A stretch of 64,000 nucleotides of DNA from Caulobacter sp. RHG1 (GCF_013181195.1 NZ_SMZP01000005.1:124001-188000); one strand, 5' to 3'; positions 34,750-43,531 are shown, numbered from the stretch's first letter. The notes: generated by a model from the letters alone, not told the origin. Program-made: numbers and translations.

Positions 34750-36630
34750 TCAGACCCCGAACACCCCCTCGCCCGGGTGCTTGGCGTGCAGCGCCTCGAC
34801 CCGGTCAGCCCGCCGCTCCAGCGTCGCGCGCTGGTTGACGTAGCCCTTGTCGGTGATCTCGCCGGCGTCGATCGAGGGTGGTTCGGTCAGGATCGTGAAC
34901 CGCCCCACCCGGCGCGACGAGCCGCCAGCCGCGGCATTGAAGGCCCCGAGCCGTTCGCGGACGATGGCCACCAGCTTCTCCAGGGGCGTCCCCGGGCCGT
35001 CATCGGCGACCAGCGCCGCCAGCCCGGCCGGCGAAGGCCACAGCATCGCGCCGATGAAGCCCTTGTCCTGGCCGGTGATCACCGCGTCGTGGATGTAAGG
35101 ACTGCAGGCGGCGACGATGTCGGGCCGCAGCACGCCCACGCTGACCCAGGTGCCGCTGTCCAGCTTGAAGTCCTCGGTCACCCGGCCGTCGAACACCAGG
35201 CCCTTGGCCGGATCCTCCGGATCGACGAACCGCGCCGCGTCGCCCAGCTTGTAGAAGCCCTCCTCGTCGAAGGCGGCCGCGGTCTTCTCTGGATCCTTGT
35301 GATAGCCGGCCGCCACCGTCGGCCCTTTCACCCGCACCTCGTACTTCGAGCCGTTGGGGGCCAGCTTCAGCTGAATGCCCGGCAGCGGCAGGCCCACCAG
35401 CCCGACCCGCTCGGTGATCCAGTGGGTGACGGTGATGCCTTGGGTCTCGGTCGCGCCATACATGGTGGTCAGCGGGATGCGATGGCCGGTCTCGGCCACG
35501 GCCAAGGCCTGCAGTCGCTCATAGACGTCGTTGGACAGGGTCGCCCCGCCATAGCCCATGTAGCGCAGGTTCTTGAAGAACGAGGCGCGCAGGGTCGGGT
35601 CGTTCTCCATCGCCTCGGCCAGCATCGAGAAGGCGATCGGGGCCGAGCCGAACACGATCGGCGAGACCTCGTAGAGGTTCTTGATCGTGGTCTCGAACAT
35701 GCCAGGCAGCGGCTTGCCCTCGTCGATATGCAGAGTGCCGCCGGCCCACAGCGTGCCGTTGAAGCTGATATTGCCGGCCGAGATATGGCTCCAGGGCATC
35801 CATTCCAGGCTCTGGGGGATCTCGCCGGTTTCGGGCTCGTCCAGCTTGAGGCCGTCCTGGCCGGCGATCACGCCCGCCATCATGCCGTGGGTCTGGGGCA
35901 CGGCCTTGGGCATGCCCGTCGAGCCGGAAGTGAAGAGGTACTTGGCCACCGTCGCCGGGCCGACCGCCTCACGAGAGACCCCCACGGCCGCCGTCGGCTC
36001 GGTGTTGGCGATCTCAGAGAATGGAACGGCCCCCTCCCCGGTCCCGTCCACCGTGATCACCGCGATCGTCGGGTCGATGGCCTTCAGCGTCGCCAGGGCC
36101 TTGTCGAACAGCATACCGCTCTGGGCGAAGACGACGCGCGGCGCCACGCGCTCGAAGCAGTGCCTGAGCTTGGCGTGGTCGGTGGAGATCAGACTGTAGG
36201 CCGGACTGATCGGCGCGGCCGGGACGCCAGCGGTGTAGGCGCCCAGGGTCATCAGGGCGTGCTCGATCGAGTTGCCTGACAGGATCATCACGCTGTCATT
36301 GGCTTTCAGGCCGCGGTCCAGCAGCCATTGGGCCACGCCCTCGACCGCCCGCAGGGCCTCGCCGTAGCTGACGCCGCGCCAGGGGCCGTGGCCCGGTTCG
36401 CGCTGCTTGAGATAGGGCCGCTCCCCGTGCTCGCCGGCCTTCTGCGCCAGCAGATGGGCGATCGAGCGTGGCCCTTCGCCCGGCGGATGGTTGGACGTGA
36501 TGACGATGGTCCCGTCGGCGCGCCGCTCGACGGTGACGTCCGGCCCCTTCATCGGCAGCGGCTTGAATGGGATGTTGGCGGTCGTTGAAGCAGCGTCGCG
36601 CGAGGGCGACGCGCCATCCGGCGGCGTCAT
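34750..36630 (-). CDS. Feruloyl-CoA synthase-like AMP-forming ligase
   Basis: A 626-residue ANL-superfamily acyl-CoA ligase. The P-loop is YLFTSGSTGMPKAVPQTHGMM, the A5 region is TTMYGATETQGI, and FDGRVTEDFKLDSGTWVSVG is the GR-hinge with the ferulate-ligase style KLxxGTWV. WLLDRGLKANDSVMILSGNS is typical of the N-domain. It activates a carboxylate, probably a hydroxycinnamate such as ferulate, through an acyl-adenylate to the CoA thioester. Downstream hydratase/aldolase (ech) genes for ferulate breakdown are not adjacent. Two-step chemistry is by family. Confidence 0.85.
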   Translation of the reverse strand: MTPPDGASPSRDAASTTANIPFKPLPMKGPDVTVERRADGTIVITSNHPPGEGPRSIAHLLAQKAGEHGERPYLKQREPGHGPWRGVSYGEALRAVEGVAQWLLDRGLKANDSVMILSGNSIEHALMTLGAYTAGVPAAPISPAYSLISTDHAKLRHCFERVAPRVVFAQSGMLFDKALATLKAIDPTIAVITVDGTGEGAVPFSEIANTEPTAAVGVSREAVGPATVAKYLFTSGSTGMPKAVPQTHGMMAGVIAGQDGLKLDEPETGEIPQSLEWMPWSHISAGNISFNGTLWAGGTLHIDEGKPLPGMFETTIKNLYEVSPIVFGSAPIAFSMLAEAMENDPTLRASFFKNLRYMGYGGATLSNDVYERLQALAVAETGHRIPLTTMYGATETQGITVTHWITERVGLVGLPLPGIQLKLAPNGSKYEVRVKGPTVAAGYHKDPEKTAAAFDEEGFYKLGDAARFVDPEDPAKGLVFDGRVTEDFKLDSGTWVSVGVLRPDIVAACSPYIHDAVITGQDKGFIGAMLWPSPAGLAALVADDGPGTPLEKLVAIVRERLGAFNAAAGGSSRRVGRFTILTEPPSIDAGEITDKGYVNQRATLERRADRVEALHAKHPGEGVFGV

Positions 36631-36737
36631 GGTCTCACTCCCTCAGATTATCGTTGTTCTGTTGGAAGTGACGGTAGCGGAAACCTGACGCCCGGCAAGG
36701 TTGCCGTTCGGGGACCCTGACCTTTGGCGGCCTTGGC

Positions 36738-36956
36738 TTACGGCCCCTTGCGCTTACGCCGCGCCGCCTTGGCGGAGGCCTCGGCCGCGGTGACCTGGGC
36801 GCTGAAAGCCTCCAGATCGACGCCCGACCGTTCGCCACAGGCCGGGCAGTCGATCACCGGCAGCATGCGCACGGCCTCGATCGTCGCCCGCGCTCCCGCA
36901 CCACATCGCGGGCAGGCAAACTCCAGCTCAACCTCGCCAACGTCCACGCTCGCCAT
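36738..36956 (-). CDS. Small zinc-ribbon protein, 72 aa
   Basis: Two Cys pairs, C15-P-R-C18-G and C37-P-A-C40-G, give a classic zinc ribbon separated by 18 residues; the C-terminus is a charged helix ending in AARRKRKGP. ATG 36956 is the only sensible start. The partner and role are unknown; zinc-ribbon proteins of this size often bind nucleic acid or modify ribosomal proteins. Confidence 0.75.
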   Translation of the reverse strand: MASVDVGEVELEFACPRCGAGARATIEAVRMLPVIDCPACGERSGVDLEAFSAQVTAAEASAKAARRKRKGP

Positions 36957-37039
36957 CTGCGCCGCTCCACGTCTCCGACTCGCAAGAGACTATGCAAACG
37001 ATGACAGACGCGACCGCGCGCGAAAATGACGGCGCGGTC

Positions 37040-37222
37040 TCAGCGCTTCTTGCCGAGCTCCGCGGCGATGTCCTTGGTCATCCGGCCGACCTTGCGGTGG
37101 GCGGCGGTGATCTGGTCGCGGGTGACGCCCCAGCGCTTCATCCAGTACTCGACAGCCTGACGCTCGGAGAGATCCAGACGATCCTTGTCGATGAAGCCGC
37201 GCTTGTCCTTGAGGCCGGCCAT
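37040..37222 (-). CDS. DUF3606 family protein, 60 aa
   Basis: A 60-residue soluble protein. DLSERQAVEYWMKRWGVTRDQITAAHRKVG is the DUF3606 signature (tryptophan-containing helix, GVTxDQL/I, A-x-x-x-VG). It may form a small helix-turn-helix-like fold; function unknown. Its ATG overlaps the TGA of the upstream 54-codon gene (TGATG), so the two are translationally coupled. Confidence 0.85.
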   Translation of the reverse strand: MAGLKDKRGFIDKDRLDLSERQAVEYWMKRWGVTRDQITAAHRKVGRMTKDIAAELGKKR

Positions 37223-37386
37223 CAGCGGCTACCCCACGGACGCGAGTCGCCCGAGGCGGCGCGGTTGGCCTGCTGCCGCTGGAACTTGCCGCCGCGGGGG
37301 GCCTTGGGACGGGCATCCAGCGACGCCTGCTTCAGGCGCAGGGCTTTCTGCATGGGGGTCTCGGCGGGAGGCGTGTCGGCAGTCAT
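37222..37386 (-). CDS. Small basic hypothetical protein, 54 aa
   Basis: MTADTPPAETPMQKALRLKQ is followed by KAPRGGKFQRQQANRAASGD and ends RPWGSR. It is probably unstructured and basic. ATG 37386 opens the frame; the stop TGA overlaps the start of the DUF3606 gene, which argues for genuine translation of both. I recognise no family. Confidence 0.65.
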   Translation of the reverse strand: MTADTPPAETPMQKALRLKQASLDARPKAPRGGKFQRQQANRAASGDSRPWGSR

Positions 37387-37444
37387 GAATGACCTCATAG
37401 CACATCCTCTCCAGCCGTCAGATGCGGATGCGCGGGGACGAGCG

Positions 37445-38428
37445 CTAGCCCGAGATCTTCGCTTCCAGCTCGCTGATCCGCGCCCGCGTCGCGACGAGGT
37501 CCGGGCCGAAGCGGGCCGGGTCCGCGGCGGCGAGACGGCCGGCGATGTCGTAGCTTTCGCGATAGAGGTCCAGGGCCCGCATACGATGGCCCCGATCCTC
37601 GCGCAGGTCGGCCAGGCGCTCCAGATTCACCGACAGGGCGCGCTGGGCGCCCGGATCGCCGACTTCGCGGCCGCCGCGCGTGCGGCGCAGGGCCAAGGCT
37701 TCTTCGAAGGCCGACAGGGCCGCGTCCAGACGGCCTTCGGCCTCTGCCACATCGCCGACGCCGCACAGCGCGCCGGCCAGCAGTTCGATCGTGTCGTCGG
37801 TGGGCCGATCATGGCGCACCTGACGGGCGAAGGAGACCGCGTTCTCATAGGCGTCGGCGGCGTCGTCCATCCGCCCCTGGCCATGGGCGAAGTCACCCAA
37901 ATCGCGATGGAACAGGGCCCGCTCCTCGTCGGTGGCGGCGGCGCTCTTCATCGCCATCAGAACGCGCGCGCCCTCGGCCCAGGCCTCGGTGCGAGCGGCC
38001 GTGACCAGGCGGGCGCGCAGTTCGGCGAAAGTCGGCGGCTTGGGCGGAGGTGGCGGCGCAGGCGCGGCGACCGGTGTCGCCGGGGGCGGAACAGGGGTGG
38101 GCGTGACGATGACTTGCGGCTCGGGCTGAGGCGGAATCGGCGGCTCTGCCGGCGGAACCGGCTGGCCATAGGGGATCCAACGTACTTCCGGCGCCTCGCC
38201 CAGCGCCAGAGGCTTTGAACGCGCTTTGCGCCTGGCCGGAAGCAGGGCGGCGATCACGAGCCCTCCGCCCGCGATCGCCGCCACTATCCCGACGATCGGG
38301 CGATGCGGCTCGAACGGTCCGAGATCGAGAGACGTGGCCCAGTTCCCCAGCGAGCCCCAGCCCGCCACCACGTATCCCGACGTCGCCAGGATCCCCCCCA
38401 AGACGATCCCAACCAATCGCGCCAACAT
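37445..38428 (-). CDS. Membrane-anchored TPR-like repeat protein
   Basis: About 327 residues. Two N-terminal membrane segments (LVGIVLGGILATSGYVVAGW and IVGIVAAIAGGGLVIAALL) are followed by a long Pro-rich linker (about residues 85-135) and a helical C-terminal domain with three to four tetratricopeptide-like repeats (RALFHRDLGDFAHGQGRMDDAADAYE, ALCGVGDVAEAEGRLDAALSAFEEALAL, LERLADLREDRGHRMRALDLY). The repeats suggest a protein-binding platform at the membrane. The ATG at 38428 follows GGGGGAC; a GTG one codon earlier is also possible. Confidence 0.75.
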   Translation of the reverse strand: MLARLVGIVLGGILATSGYVVAGWGSLGNWATSLDLGPFEPHRPIVGIVAAIAGGGLVIAALLPARRKARSKPLALGEAPEVRWIPYGQPVPPAEPPIPPQPEPQVIVTPTPVPPPATPVAAPAPPPPPKPPTFAELRARLVTAARTEAWAEGARVLMAMKSAAATDEERALFHRDLGDFAHGQGRMDDAADAYENAVSFARQVRHDRPTDDTIELLAGALCGVGDVAEAEGRLDAALSAFEEALALRRTRGGREVGDPGAQRALSVNLERLADLREDRGHRMRALDLYRESYDIAGRLAAADPARFGPDLVATRARISELEAKISG

Positions 38429-38599
38429 CACGTCCCCCCAGACGTTGTCCCGAGTAAAAGAAAGACCCTCCCCAGGGCTCTCCTTCGCCAGGCCGCGCAG
38501 ATCAGCGCACGGTCTGGTTTGCGTCGAGCCGTCTCAACCCGCAGGGGAAGGTCGCCGCGCCATTGACGCCTGTCTGGGCGCCTCGCGCGGCGATTGCCT

Positions 38600-39010
38600 C
38601 TAAATCAGCCAGGCGCGCGGGCGGGGATAGGCCTCGCCGCGCACCAGATACACGATGCCCATGATGCAGCGGACCACGAACCAGAGGCTGACCGCACCCA
38701 TGATCAGGCCGCCGATCGCGATCATCGGGATGCCGATGGCCAGCACGATCAGCGGAATGCCGAAGGCCAGCAGGACGGCGCCGATCAGGAACCAGGCGAT
38801 GGAAAGCCAGAAGGTGCGGATCGCGAAGGTGTAGTGGCTCTGGTTGATCGGTCCGGCGCTGTCGCGGTTCACATAGGCCACGATCAGGCCGATGACGAAC
38901 GTAAGCCCATTGGTGAAGCCCAGCAGATAGAGACCGTAGACGACGGCCGGCAGGACCTTGTCCTCTTCGGCGCGCAGGTCGGTCGGCGGGGTGATGGCGG
39001 TATCGGTCAT
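38600..39010 (-). CDS. DUF4870-like small membrane protein (paralogue 1)
   Basis: A 136-residue protein with four hydrophobic helices (VVYGLYLLGFTNGLTFVIGLIVAYV; IRTFWLSIAWFLIGAVLLAFGI; IVLAIGIPMIAIGGLIMGAV; WFVVRCIMGIVYLVRG). Conserved features shared with its neighbour are VVYGL, HYxFxIRTFWL and VVRCxxG. Family function unknown. Strong similarity to the gene at 39013-39384, 2 bases upstream, marks a tandem duplication. Confidence 0.75.
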   Translation of the reverse strand: MTDTAITPPTDLRAEEDKVLPAVVYGLYLLGFTNGLTFVIGLIVAYVNRDSAGPINQSHYTFAIRTFWLSIAWFLIGAVLLAFGIPLIVLAIGIPMIAIGGLIMGAVSLWFVVRCIMGIVYLVRGEAYPRPRAWLI

Positions 39011-39012
39011 GG

Positions 39013-39384
39013 TCAGAGCATCCAGTTCTTCGGGGTTGGATAGGGCTGGCCCTTGAGAAGGTTCGAGAGGCCGACAACGCAGCGCACCACGACCCAGATC
39101 CCAACGGCCGGCAGCAGCACGACGCCGATGCCGACCGGGGTCAGCAGCAGAGCGACGACGCCAAACAGCAGAGCCAGCCAGAACGTGCGGATCTGGAACT
39201 CGTAGTGGCTGGCCAGCCATTCGGCGGCGTCCTTGCGGCTGACATAGGCGATAATCGCGCCGATCAGCGTAGTGAGGCCTCCAGTGACCAGTCCGGCGAT
39301 GTGCAGACCATAGACGACGCCCGGCAGGGTCTTGTCGTCCTGCAGGCGCGGCGGCACGGCGGGGTCTAGGGTCGGGTCGGTCAA
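39013..39384 (-). CDS. DUF4870-like small membrane protein (paralogue 2)
   Basis: A 123-residue paralogue of the gene at 38600-39010, starting at a TTG after AGAGGA. The TTG gives MTDPTLDPAVPP, which parallels MTDTAITPPTD of the neighbour, supporting that start over an upstream ATG. VVYGLHIAGLVTGGLTTLIGAI, HYEFQIRTFWLALLFGVVALLL and WVVVRCVVGLSNLLKGQPYPTP echo the sibling. Function unknown. Confidence 0.75.
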   Translation of the reverse strand: MTDPTLDPAVPPRLQDDKTLPGVVYGLHIAGLVTGGLTTLIGAIIAYVSRKDAAEWLASHYEFQIRTFWLALLFGVVALLLTPVGIGVVLLPAVGIWVVVRCVVGLSNLLKGQPYPTPKNWML

Positions 39385-39507
39385 GTCGGGTCCTCTGTGG
39401 AACGGCGTTTGACCAATGCTCGCGCGGTTGGGCGCGGGATGCAAATGAAGGTGTTGTAATCGATTATCGATGAAGGATCGGTAATGCTCCGCCCATGCGT
39501 TGGGGGT

Positions 39508-40059
39508 CTACGGCAGCAGGTCGCCGGGCGGGTCATGCGGGTCGAAGTGGGCGCCGCGGCCCAGCCACGGCAGAGCGGCGACCATCAAGAGCAGGACGAA
39601 GCTCATCCGTGCGGCCATGTCGAGACCGACCCCCGCCATGCCGGCGGTCAGGGAAAACAGCAGCATCGCGACAGCGCCGAGCCCCAGCAGCCCCATGACC
39701 CAGGTCAGCGCGGTGCGGGCCTGCAGCCGTGCGACTCCGAAACTGGCGCGCGGCGACAGATCCGCGCCCACGGCGGCGATGGCGCGAGCCAGGGTCGAAA
39801 AGCCCGCCAGGCGGTCCTCGTAACGGCCAGGACCGGCATAGCTCTGCGAGGTCATCACCACCTTGGCGCGGCCGAAGATCAAGGTCAGGACGCGACGGTT
39901 GCCGCCGTCCTTTGCAGCTGCCAGTCGATAGCGGCTCAAGGCAGACAGCGGAAAGCGGCGGGTGATCTTGCCGCGGGTCTCGGTCAGCGCCCCGGCGTCC
40001 AGCGTCCAGACCGTCTCGGGCTGGAAGGGGGCGATCCGGGCGCTGTGCGAGACTTGCAT
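39508..40059 (-). CDS. Hypothetical membrane protein, 183 aa
   Basis: The N-terminal half is soluble (ALTETRGKITRRFPLSALSRYRL; VLTLIFGRAKVVMTSQSYAG), reminiscent of a PH-like or beta-rich domain, and two membrane helices follow at about residues 118-160 (LTWVMGLLGLGAVAMLLFSL; AARMSFVLLLMVAALPWLG). I recognise no family. It follows folB on the same strand with 2 bases gap, so it may be co-transcribed with the pterin genes. Confidence 0.7.
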   Translation of the reverse strand: MQVSHSARIAPFQPETVWTLDAGALTETRGKITRRFPLSALSRYRLAAAKDGGNRRVLTLIFGRAKVVMTSQSYAGPGRYEDRLAGFSTLARAIAAVGADLSPRASFGVARLQARTALTWVMGLLGLGAVAMLLFSLTAGMAGVGLDMAARMSFVLLLMVAALPWLGRGAHFDPHDPPGDLLP

Positions 40060-40061
40060 GG

Positions 40062-40502
40062 CTAGGACCGGACGGCGGTGATCTCGACGCCGGCGGCGGC
40101 CGCGTGCGGGGCCAGGGCGGAGGGCTTTTCCACCCGCACCCGGGCGCGGGTGACGCGCGGGTCGAAGAAGCAGGCCTGGGCCAGGCGTTCGGCGAAGGTC
40201 TCGACCAGGCCGACATGGCCCTCGGCGGCGATGGCGCGGGCGGCCTCGCCGACCTTCTCGTAGTTGACCGTGTCGCTCAGGCGCTCGAAATGGCTGGCGG
40301 CCAGGTCCAGCTCGACATCGACGATCAACGACTGGAAGCGGCCATACTCGTGGTCGTAGACCCCGATCTCGGCGTCGACCTTCAGGCCGCGGACGAAGAC
40401 CTTGGCCACGATGACCTTGGCGAGGCTTTGCGGCGCCAGGTCCTGGGGCTGGGTGTCGGCGAGGGGCGAAGCGGCCAAGGCGCGGCCTTTCTTACGGAGC
40501 AA
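40062..40502 (-). CDS. folB: Dihydroneopterin aldolase
   Basis: About 146 residues, the active core beginning KVIVAKVFVRGLKVDAEIGVYDHEYGRFQ. The FolB signatures are GVYDHE (active-site Glu), the VNYEKV segment, LVETFAERLA and ARVRVEKPSAL with the catalytic Lys. The enzyme cleaves 7,8-dihydroneopterin to 6-hydroxymethyldihydropterin and glycolaldehyde in folate synthesis. The annotated start is a TTG overlapping the SDR 3' end; internal GTG codons could give a shorter protein closer to the usual 115-125 residues. It overlaps the folM-like SDR gene, forming a pterin operon. Confidence 0.9.
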   Translation of the reverse strand: MLRKKGRALAASPLADTQPQDLAPQSLAKVIVAKVFVRGLKVDAEIGVYDHEYGRFQSLIVDVELDLAASHFERLSDTVNYEKVGEAARAIAAEGHVGLVETFAERLAQACFFDPRVTRARVRVEKPSALAPHAAAAGVEITAVRS

Positions 40503-41253
40503 CGATATCGGGCGTCCGCCAGCCCAGGTGCTGGCCGCCGTCCACGGCGATCATCTGGCCCGTGACCGACCTTGCGTCAATCAGATAGCGCAGGGCCGCG
40601 GCGACCTCGTCGGGCGTGGCGCGGCGCCGCAACAGCACCCCCGCCGCCTCGGCTTCGAACTCGCCGGGGGCCTGATGCACCGAAGGGAGCGTAGGCCCCG
40701 GCCCGATGGCGTTGACCCGCACGCGCGGCGCCAGGGCCTGGGCCAGGGTCTGCGTCGCCCACCACAGGCCGGCCTTGGCCAGGGTGTAGCTGAAGAACTG
40801 AGGATTGGGCCGCCAGACGCGCTGGTCGACGATATTGACCACCAGACCCTCGCCCCCCTCCGGCAAGGCCATTGCAAAGGTCTCGGCCAGCACGATCGGC
40901 GCGCGCAGATTGGTTTCGAGGTGGAGGTCCCAGGTCTCGCGGGCGAGAGCGCCGACGCGGTCGTCCTGGAAGGCCGAGGCGCAATTGACCAGCAGGGTCA
41001 CCGGACCGAGCGCGGCCGTCGCGGCGGGGATCAACGCCCGGACGGCGTCCTCGTCGGCAAGGTCGGCGGCGACCACGGCCGCGCGGCGGCCCAGCGCCTG
41101 GACCGCGTCTGCCGTCTCGTGCGCCTCGTCATGCGAGCCGCGAACGTGGACGGCGATGTCGTAGCCGGCGCGCGCGGCCTCCAGGGCCAGGGCCTGGCCG
41201 ATCCGACGCCCCGCGCCGGTGACCAGGGCCGCGCCGCGCGCCGGGCTGGTCAT
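40492..41253 (-). CDS. folM: SDR reductase, FolM/pteridine reductase type
   Basis: A 253-residue SDR whose cofactor loop is TGAGRRIG, i.e. TGxxxRxG rather than TGxxxGxG, the hallmark of pteridine reductases/FolM. FSYTLAKAG supplies the YxxxK catalytic pair and VTGQMIAVDGGQHLGW the C-terminal signature. It should use NADPH to reduce dihydromonapterin or dihydrofolate. Direct overlap with folB strengthens the pterin assignment over a generic oxidoreductase. Its ATG overlaps the stop of a 26-codon peptide gene. Confidence 0.8.
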   Translation of the reverse strand: MTSPARGAALVTGAGRRIGQALALEAARAGYDIAVHVRGSHDEAHETADAVQALGRRAAVVAADLADEDAVRALIPAATAALGPVTLLVNCASAFQDDRVGALARETWDLHLETNLRAPIVLAETFAMALPEGGEGLVVNIVDQRVWRPNPQFFSYTLAKAGLWWATQTLAQALAPRVRVNAIGPGPTLPSVHQAPGEFEAEAAGVLLRRRATPDEVAAALRYLIDARSVTGQMIAVDGGQHLGWRTPDIVAP

Positions 41254-41333
41254 TAGTCGATGCGGCCGAACTCGACGAGGTTCAGGGTCAGGATGACGCC
41301 CAGGAAAATGACGATGACACCGATGGCCAGCAT
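41253..41333 (-). CDS. 26-residue single-helix membrane peptide upstream of folM
   Basis: MLAIGVIVIFLGVILTLNLV followed by EFGRID is almost entirely one transmembrane helix. The ATG at 41333 follows GGAG with 8 bases spacing, and the TAA overlaps the folM ATG (TAATG). The overlap, ribosome site and clean hydrophobic sequence argue for a real translated microprotein that length cut-offs omit. Whether it acts as a leader peptide for folM or as a free membrane protein is unknown. Confidence 0.6.
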   Translation of the reverse strand: MLAIGVIVIFLGVILTLNLVEFGRID

Positions 41334-41420
41334 GGCGCGGCTCCGAAGAGAGAGAACAGGTGTTGCGGCTTTAGCGTCCGTGGCCGCTGACCGCAAGCGC
41401 GAGGCGCGCTAGAACGGGCC

Positions 41421-41891
41421 ATGCTCTGGCGCCGTCGCATCGAACCGTTCACTCGCCCGCTGGTCTATGCCTTCTTCCGCATGACGCGAGGGCTGACCCT
41501 GGGCGTGCGGGCGGTGGTCACCGACCAGGAGGGCAAGGTCCTTCTGATCCAGCACACCTACATCAAGGGCTGGTACCTGCCCGGCGGCGGGGTCGAGCGC
41601 GGCGAAACGGCCGAGACCGCCGTGGTTCGCGAACTGGCCGAGGAGGCCGGGGTCCGCGCGCTTTCAAGGCCAAGGTTGCTTTCGGCCCACAGCAACGAGG
41701 TGCTGCACCCCGGCGACCACGTGCTGGTCTACCGCATCGAAGCCTGGGAGCCGTGCCCCTCGGACGCGGCGGGCGAGATCCACGCGGTCGGCTGGTTCGA
41801 CCCGGCGGACCTCCCCGAAGAGACCACCCCCGCCACCCGCCGTCGCATCGCCGAAGCCCTGGGCGGGACCGAACCCGATGCGATGTGGTGA
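41421..41891 (+). CDS. Nudix hydrolase
   Basis: A 156-residue protein with a complete Nudix box at residues 56-78: Gly56, Glu62, Arg70-Glu71, Glu74-Glu75 and Gly77 fit GX5EX7REUXEEXGU. LGVRAVVTDQEGKVLLIQH is the typical first strand. It cleaves a nucleoside diphosphate linked to another moiety, releasing metal-bound NMP; substrate unknown. The aldehyde dehydrogenase gene follows in the same direction after about 120 bases. Confidence 0.92.
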   Translation: MLWRRRIEPFTRPLVYAFFRMTRGLTLGVRAVVTDQEGKVLLIQHTYIKGWYLPGGGVERGETAETAVVRELAEEAGVRALSRPRLLSAHSNEVLHPGDHVLVYRIEAWEPCPSDAAGEIHAVGWFDPADLPEETTPATRRRIAEALGGTEPDAMW

Positions 41892-42014
41892 ACGAGCCCC
41901 CTAGCCACCTGAACGCCGATCACATTAAATGGCTGTTTGAAACCGCCCGCCATCTCTCCCAGTTTCATGGGGCCAACTAGAGCGGGTCCATCCATCCAAG
42001 GGCAGGAGCAGGTC

Positions 42015-43454
42015 ATGCGCGAGTACACCAAGTTCTACATCGACGGCGCCTGGGTCGATCCCGCCCAGCCCAAGACTCTGGACGTCATCAACCCGGCCAC
42101 CGAAGCCGTCGCCGGCGTGATCTCGCTGGGCTCGGAGGCCGACGTCGACAAGGCCGTCCGCGCCGCCCGCAAGGCGTTCGCCACCTTCAGCCAGACCAGC
42201 CGCGAAGAGCGTATCGACATCCTCGAGCGCATCATCGCCGAGTACCAGAAGCGCTTCGAGGACATGGCCAAGGCCATCACCGAAGAGATGGGCGCCCCCG
42301 CCTGGCTGGCCCAGCGCGCCCAGGCGGCCATGGGCATCGGCCACGTTCAAACCGCCGTCCAGGTGCTGAAGGACTACAAGTTCGAGGAAGACCGCGGCAC
42401 GACCCGCATCGTCAAGGAGCCGATCGGCGTCTGCGGCTTCATCACGCCGTGGAACTGGCCGGTCAACCAGATCGCCTGCAAGGTCGGTCCCGCCATCGCC
42501 ACCGGCTGCACCATGGTGCTGAAGCCCTCGGAAGTCGCGCCGTTCTCGGGGTATATCTGGACCGAGATCCTGCACGCCGCCGGCGTCCCGGCCGGGGTCT
42601 ATAACCTGGTCAACGGTGACGGCCCGACGGTCGGCGCGGCCCTGTCCAGCCATCCGGAAGTCGACATGGTGTCGTTCACCGGCTCGACCCGCGCCGGCAT
42701 CGAGGTGGCCAAGAACGCCGCCCCGACCGTCAAGCGCGTGCACCAGGAGCTGGGCGGCAAGAGCCCCAACATCATCCTCGACGACGCCGACTTCCAGCGC
42801 GCCGTCGGCGGCGGCGTGGCCTCGGTGATGATGAACTCGGGCCAGTCGTGCAACGCCCCGACCCGCATGCTGGTCCCCGGCCAGCGCATGGACGAGGTGA
42901 TCGCCATCGCCAAGGCCGCCGCCGAGAGCCACACGGTCGGCGACCCGAACGGCAACCACAAGATGGGTCCGGTGGTCTCCGAGACGCAGTGGAACAAGAT
43001 CCAGGGCCTGATCCAGGCCGGCATCGACGAGGGCGCCACCCTGGTCACCGGCGGCGTCGGCCGTCCCGAAGGTCTGGACAAGGGCTACTACGTCAAGCCG
43101 ACCATCTTCGCCAACGTCACCAACGAGATGACCATCGCCAAGGAAGAGATCTTCGGCCCGGTCGTCTCGATCCTCGGCTACGACACGGTGGACGAGGCCG
43201 TCACCGTCGGCAACGACACCGAGTACGGCCTAGCGGCCTACATCTCGGGCGGCGATCAGGACAACGTCCGCAAGGTGGCCAGCCGCCTGCGCGCCGGCCA
43301 GGTCAACCTCAACGGCGCCAGCACCGACCTGATGGCTCCGTTCGGCGGCTACAAGATGAGCGGCAACGGTCGCGAGTGGGGCGATCACGCCTTCGGCGAG
43401 TTCCTCGAGACGAAGGCGATCCTGGGCTACGCCGCGAAGGAAGCTGCGGAATAG
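42015..43454 (+). CDS. NAD(P)-dependent aldehyde dehydrogenase
   Basis: A 479-residue aldehyde dehydrogenase. MREYTKFYIDGAWVDP is the family start; PIGVCGFITPWNWPVNQIAC is the cofactor-binding region, FTGSTRAGIEVAK the Rossmann loop, HQELGGKSPNIIL the general-base Glu and MMNSGQSCNAPTRM the nucleophilic Cys; EEIFGPVVSILGY and PFGGYKMSGNGREWG are also conserved. It oxidises an aldehyde to the acid. ATG 42015 has AGGAG at good spacing. A hairpin follows the stop. Confidence 0.93.
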   Translation: MREYTKFYIDGAWVDPAQPKTLDVINPATEAVAGVISLGSEADVDKAVRAARKAFATFSQTSREERIDILERIIAEYQKRFEDMAKAITEEMGAPAWLAQRAQAAMGIGHVQTAVQVLKDYKFEEDRGTTRIVKEPIGVCGFITPWNWPVNQIACKVGPAIATGCTMVLKPSEVAPFSGYIWTEILHAAGVPAGVYNLVNGDGPTVGAALSSHPEVDMVSFTGSTRAGIEVAKNAAPTVKRVHQELGGKSPNIILDDADFQRAVGGGVASVMMNSGQSCNAPTRMLVPGQRMDEVIAIAKAAAESHTVGDPNGNHKMGPVVSETQWNKIQGLIQAGIDEGATLVTGGVGRPEGLDKGYYVKPTIFANVTNEMTIAKEEIFGPVVSILGYDTVDEAVTVGNDTEYGLAAYISGGDQDNVRKVASRLRAGQVNLNGASTDLMAPFGGYKMSGNGREWGDHAFGEFLETKAILGYAAKEAAE

Positions 43455-43476
43455 GCTCTAAGCCCGCCAACGCGGA

Positions 43477-43498
43477 GGCGGAGCCGAAAGGCTCCGCC
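43477..43498 (+). terminator. Hairpin after aldehyde dehydrogenase
   Basis: GGCGGAGCC and GGCTCCGCC form an exact 9-bp stem closed by a GAAA tetraloop, 22 bases after the stop codon. No T-run follows, so it may be a weak or Rho-assisted terminator or an mRNA 3' stabiliser. Confidence 0.6.
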
Positions 43499-43531
43499 GA
43501 TCCCCTGACACGTTGCGATTGACTTCGATTA

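Noticed and set aside
39459..39471. ATCGAT-T-ATCGAT double palindrome
   Set aside because: Short, built from a single self-complementary hexamer, with no other sign of a regulatory site.
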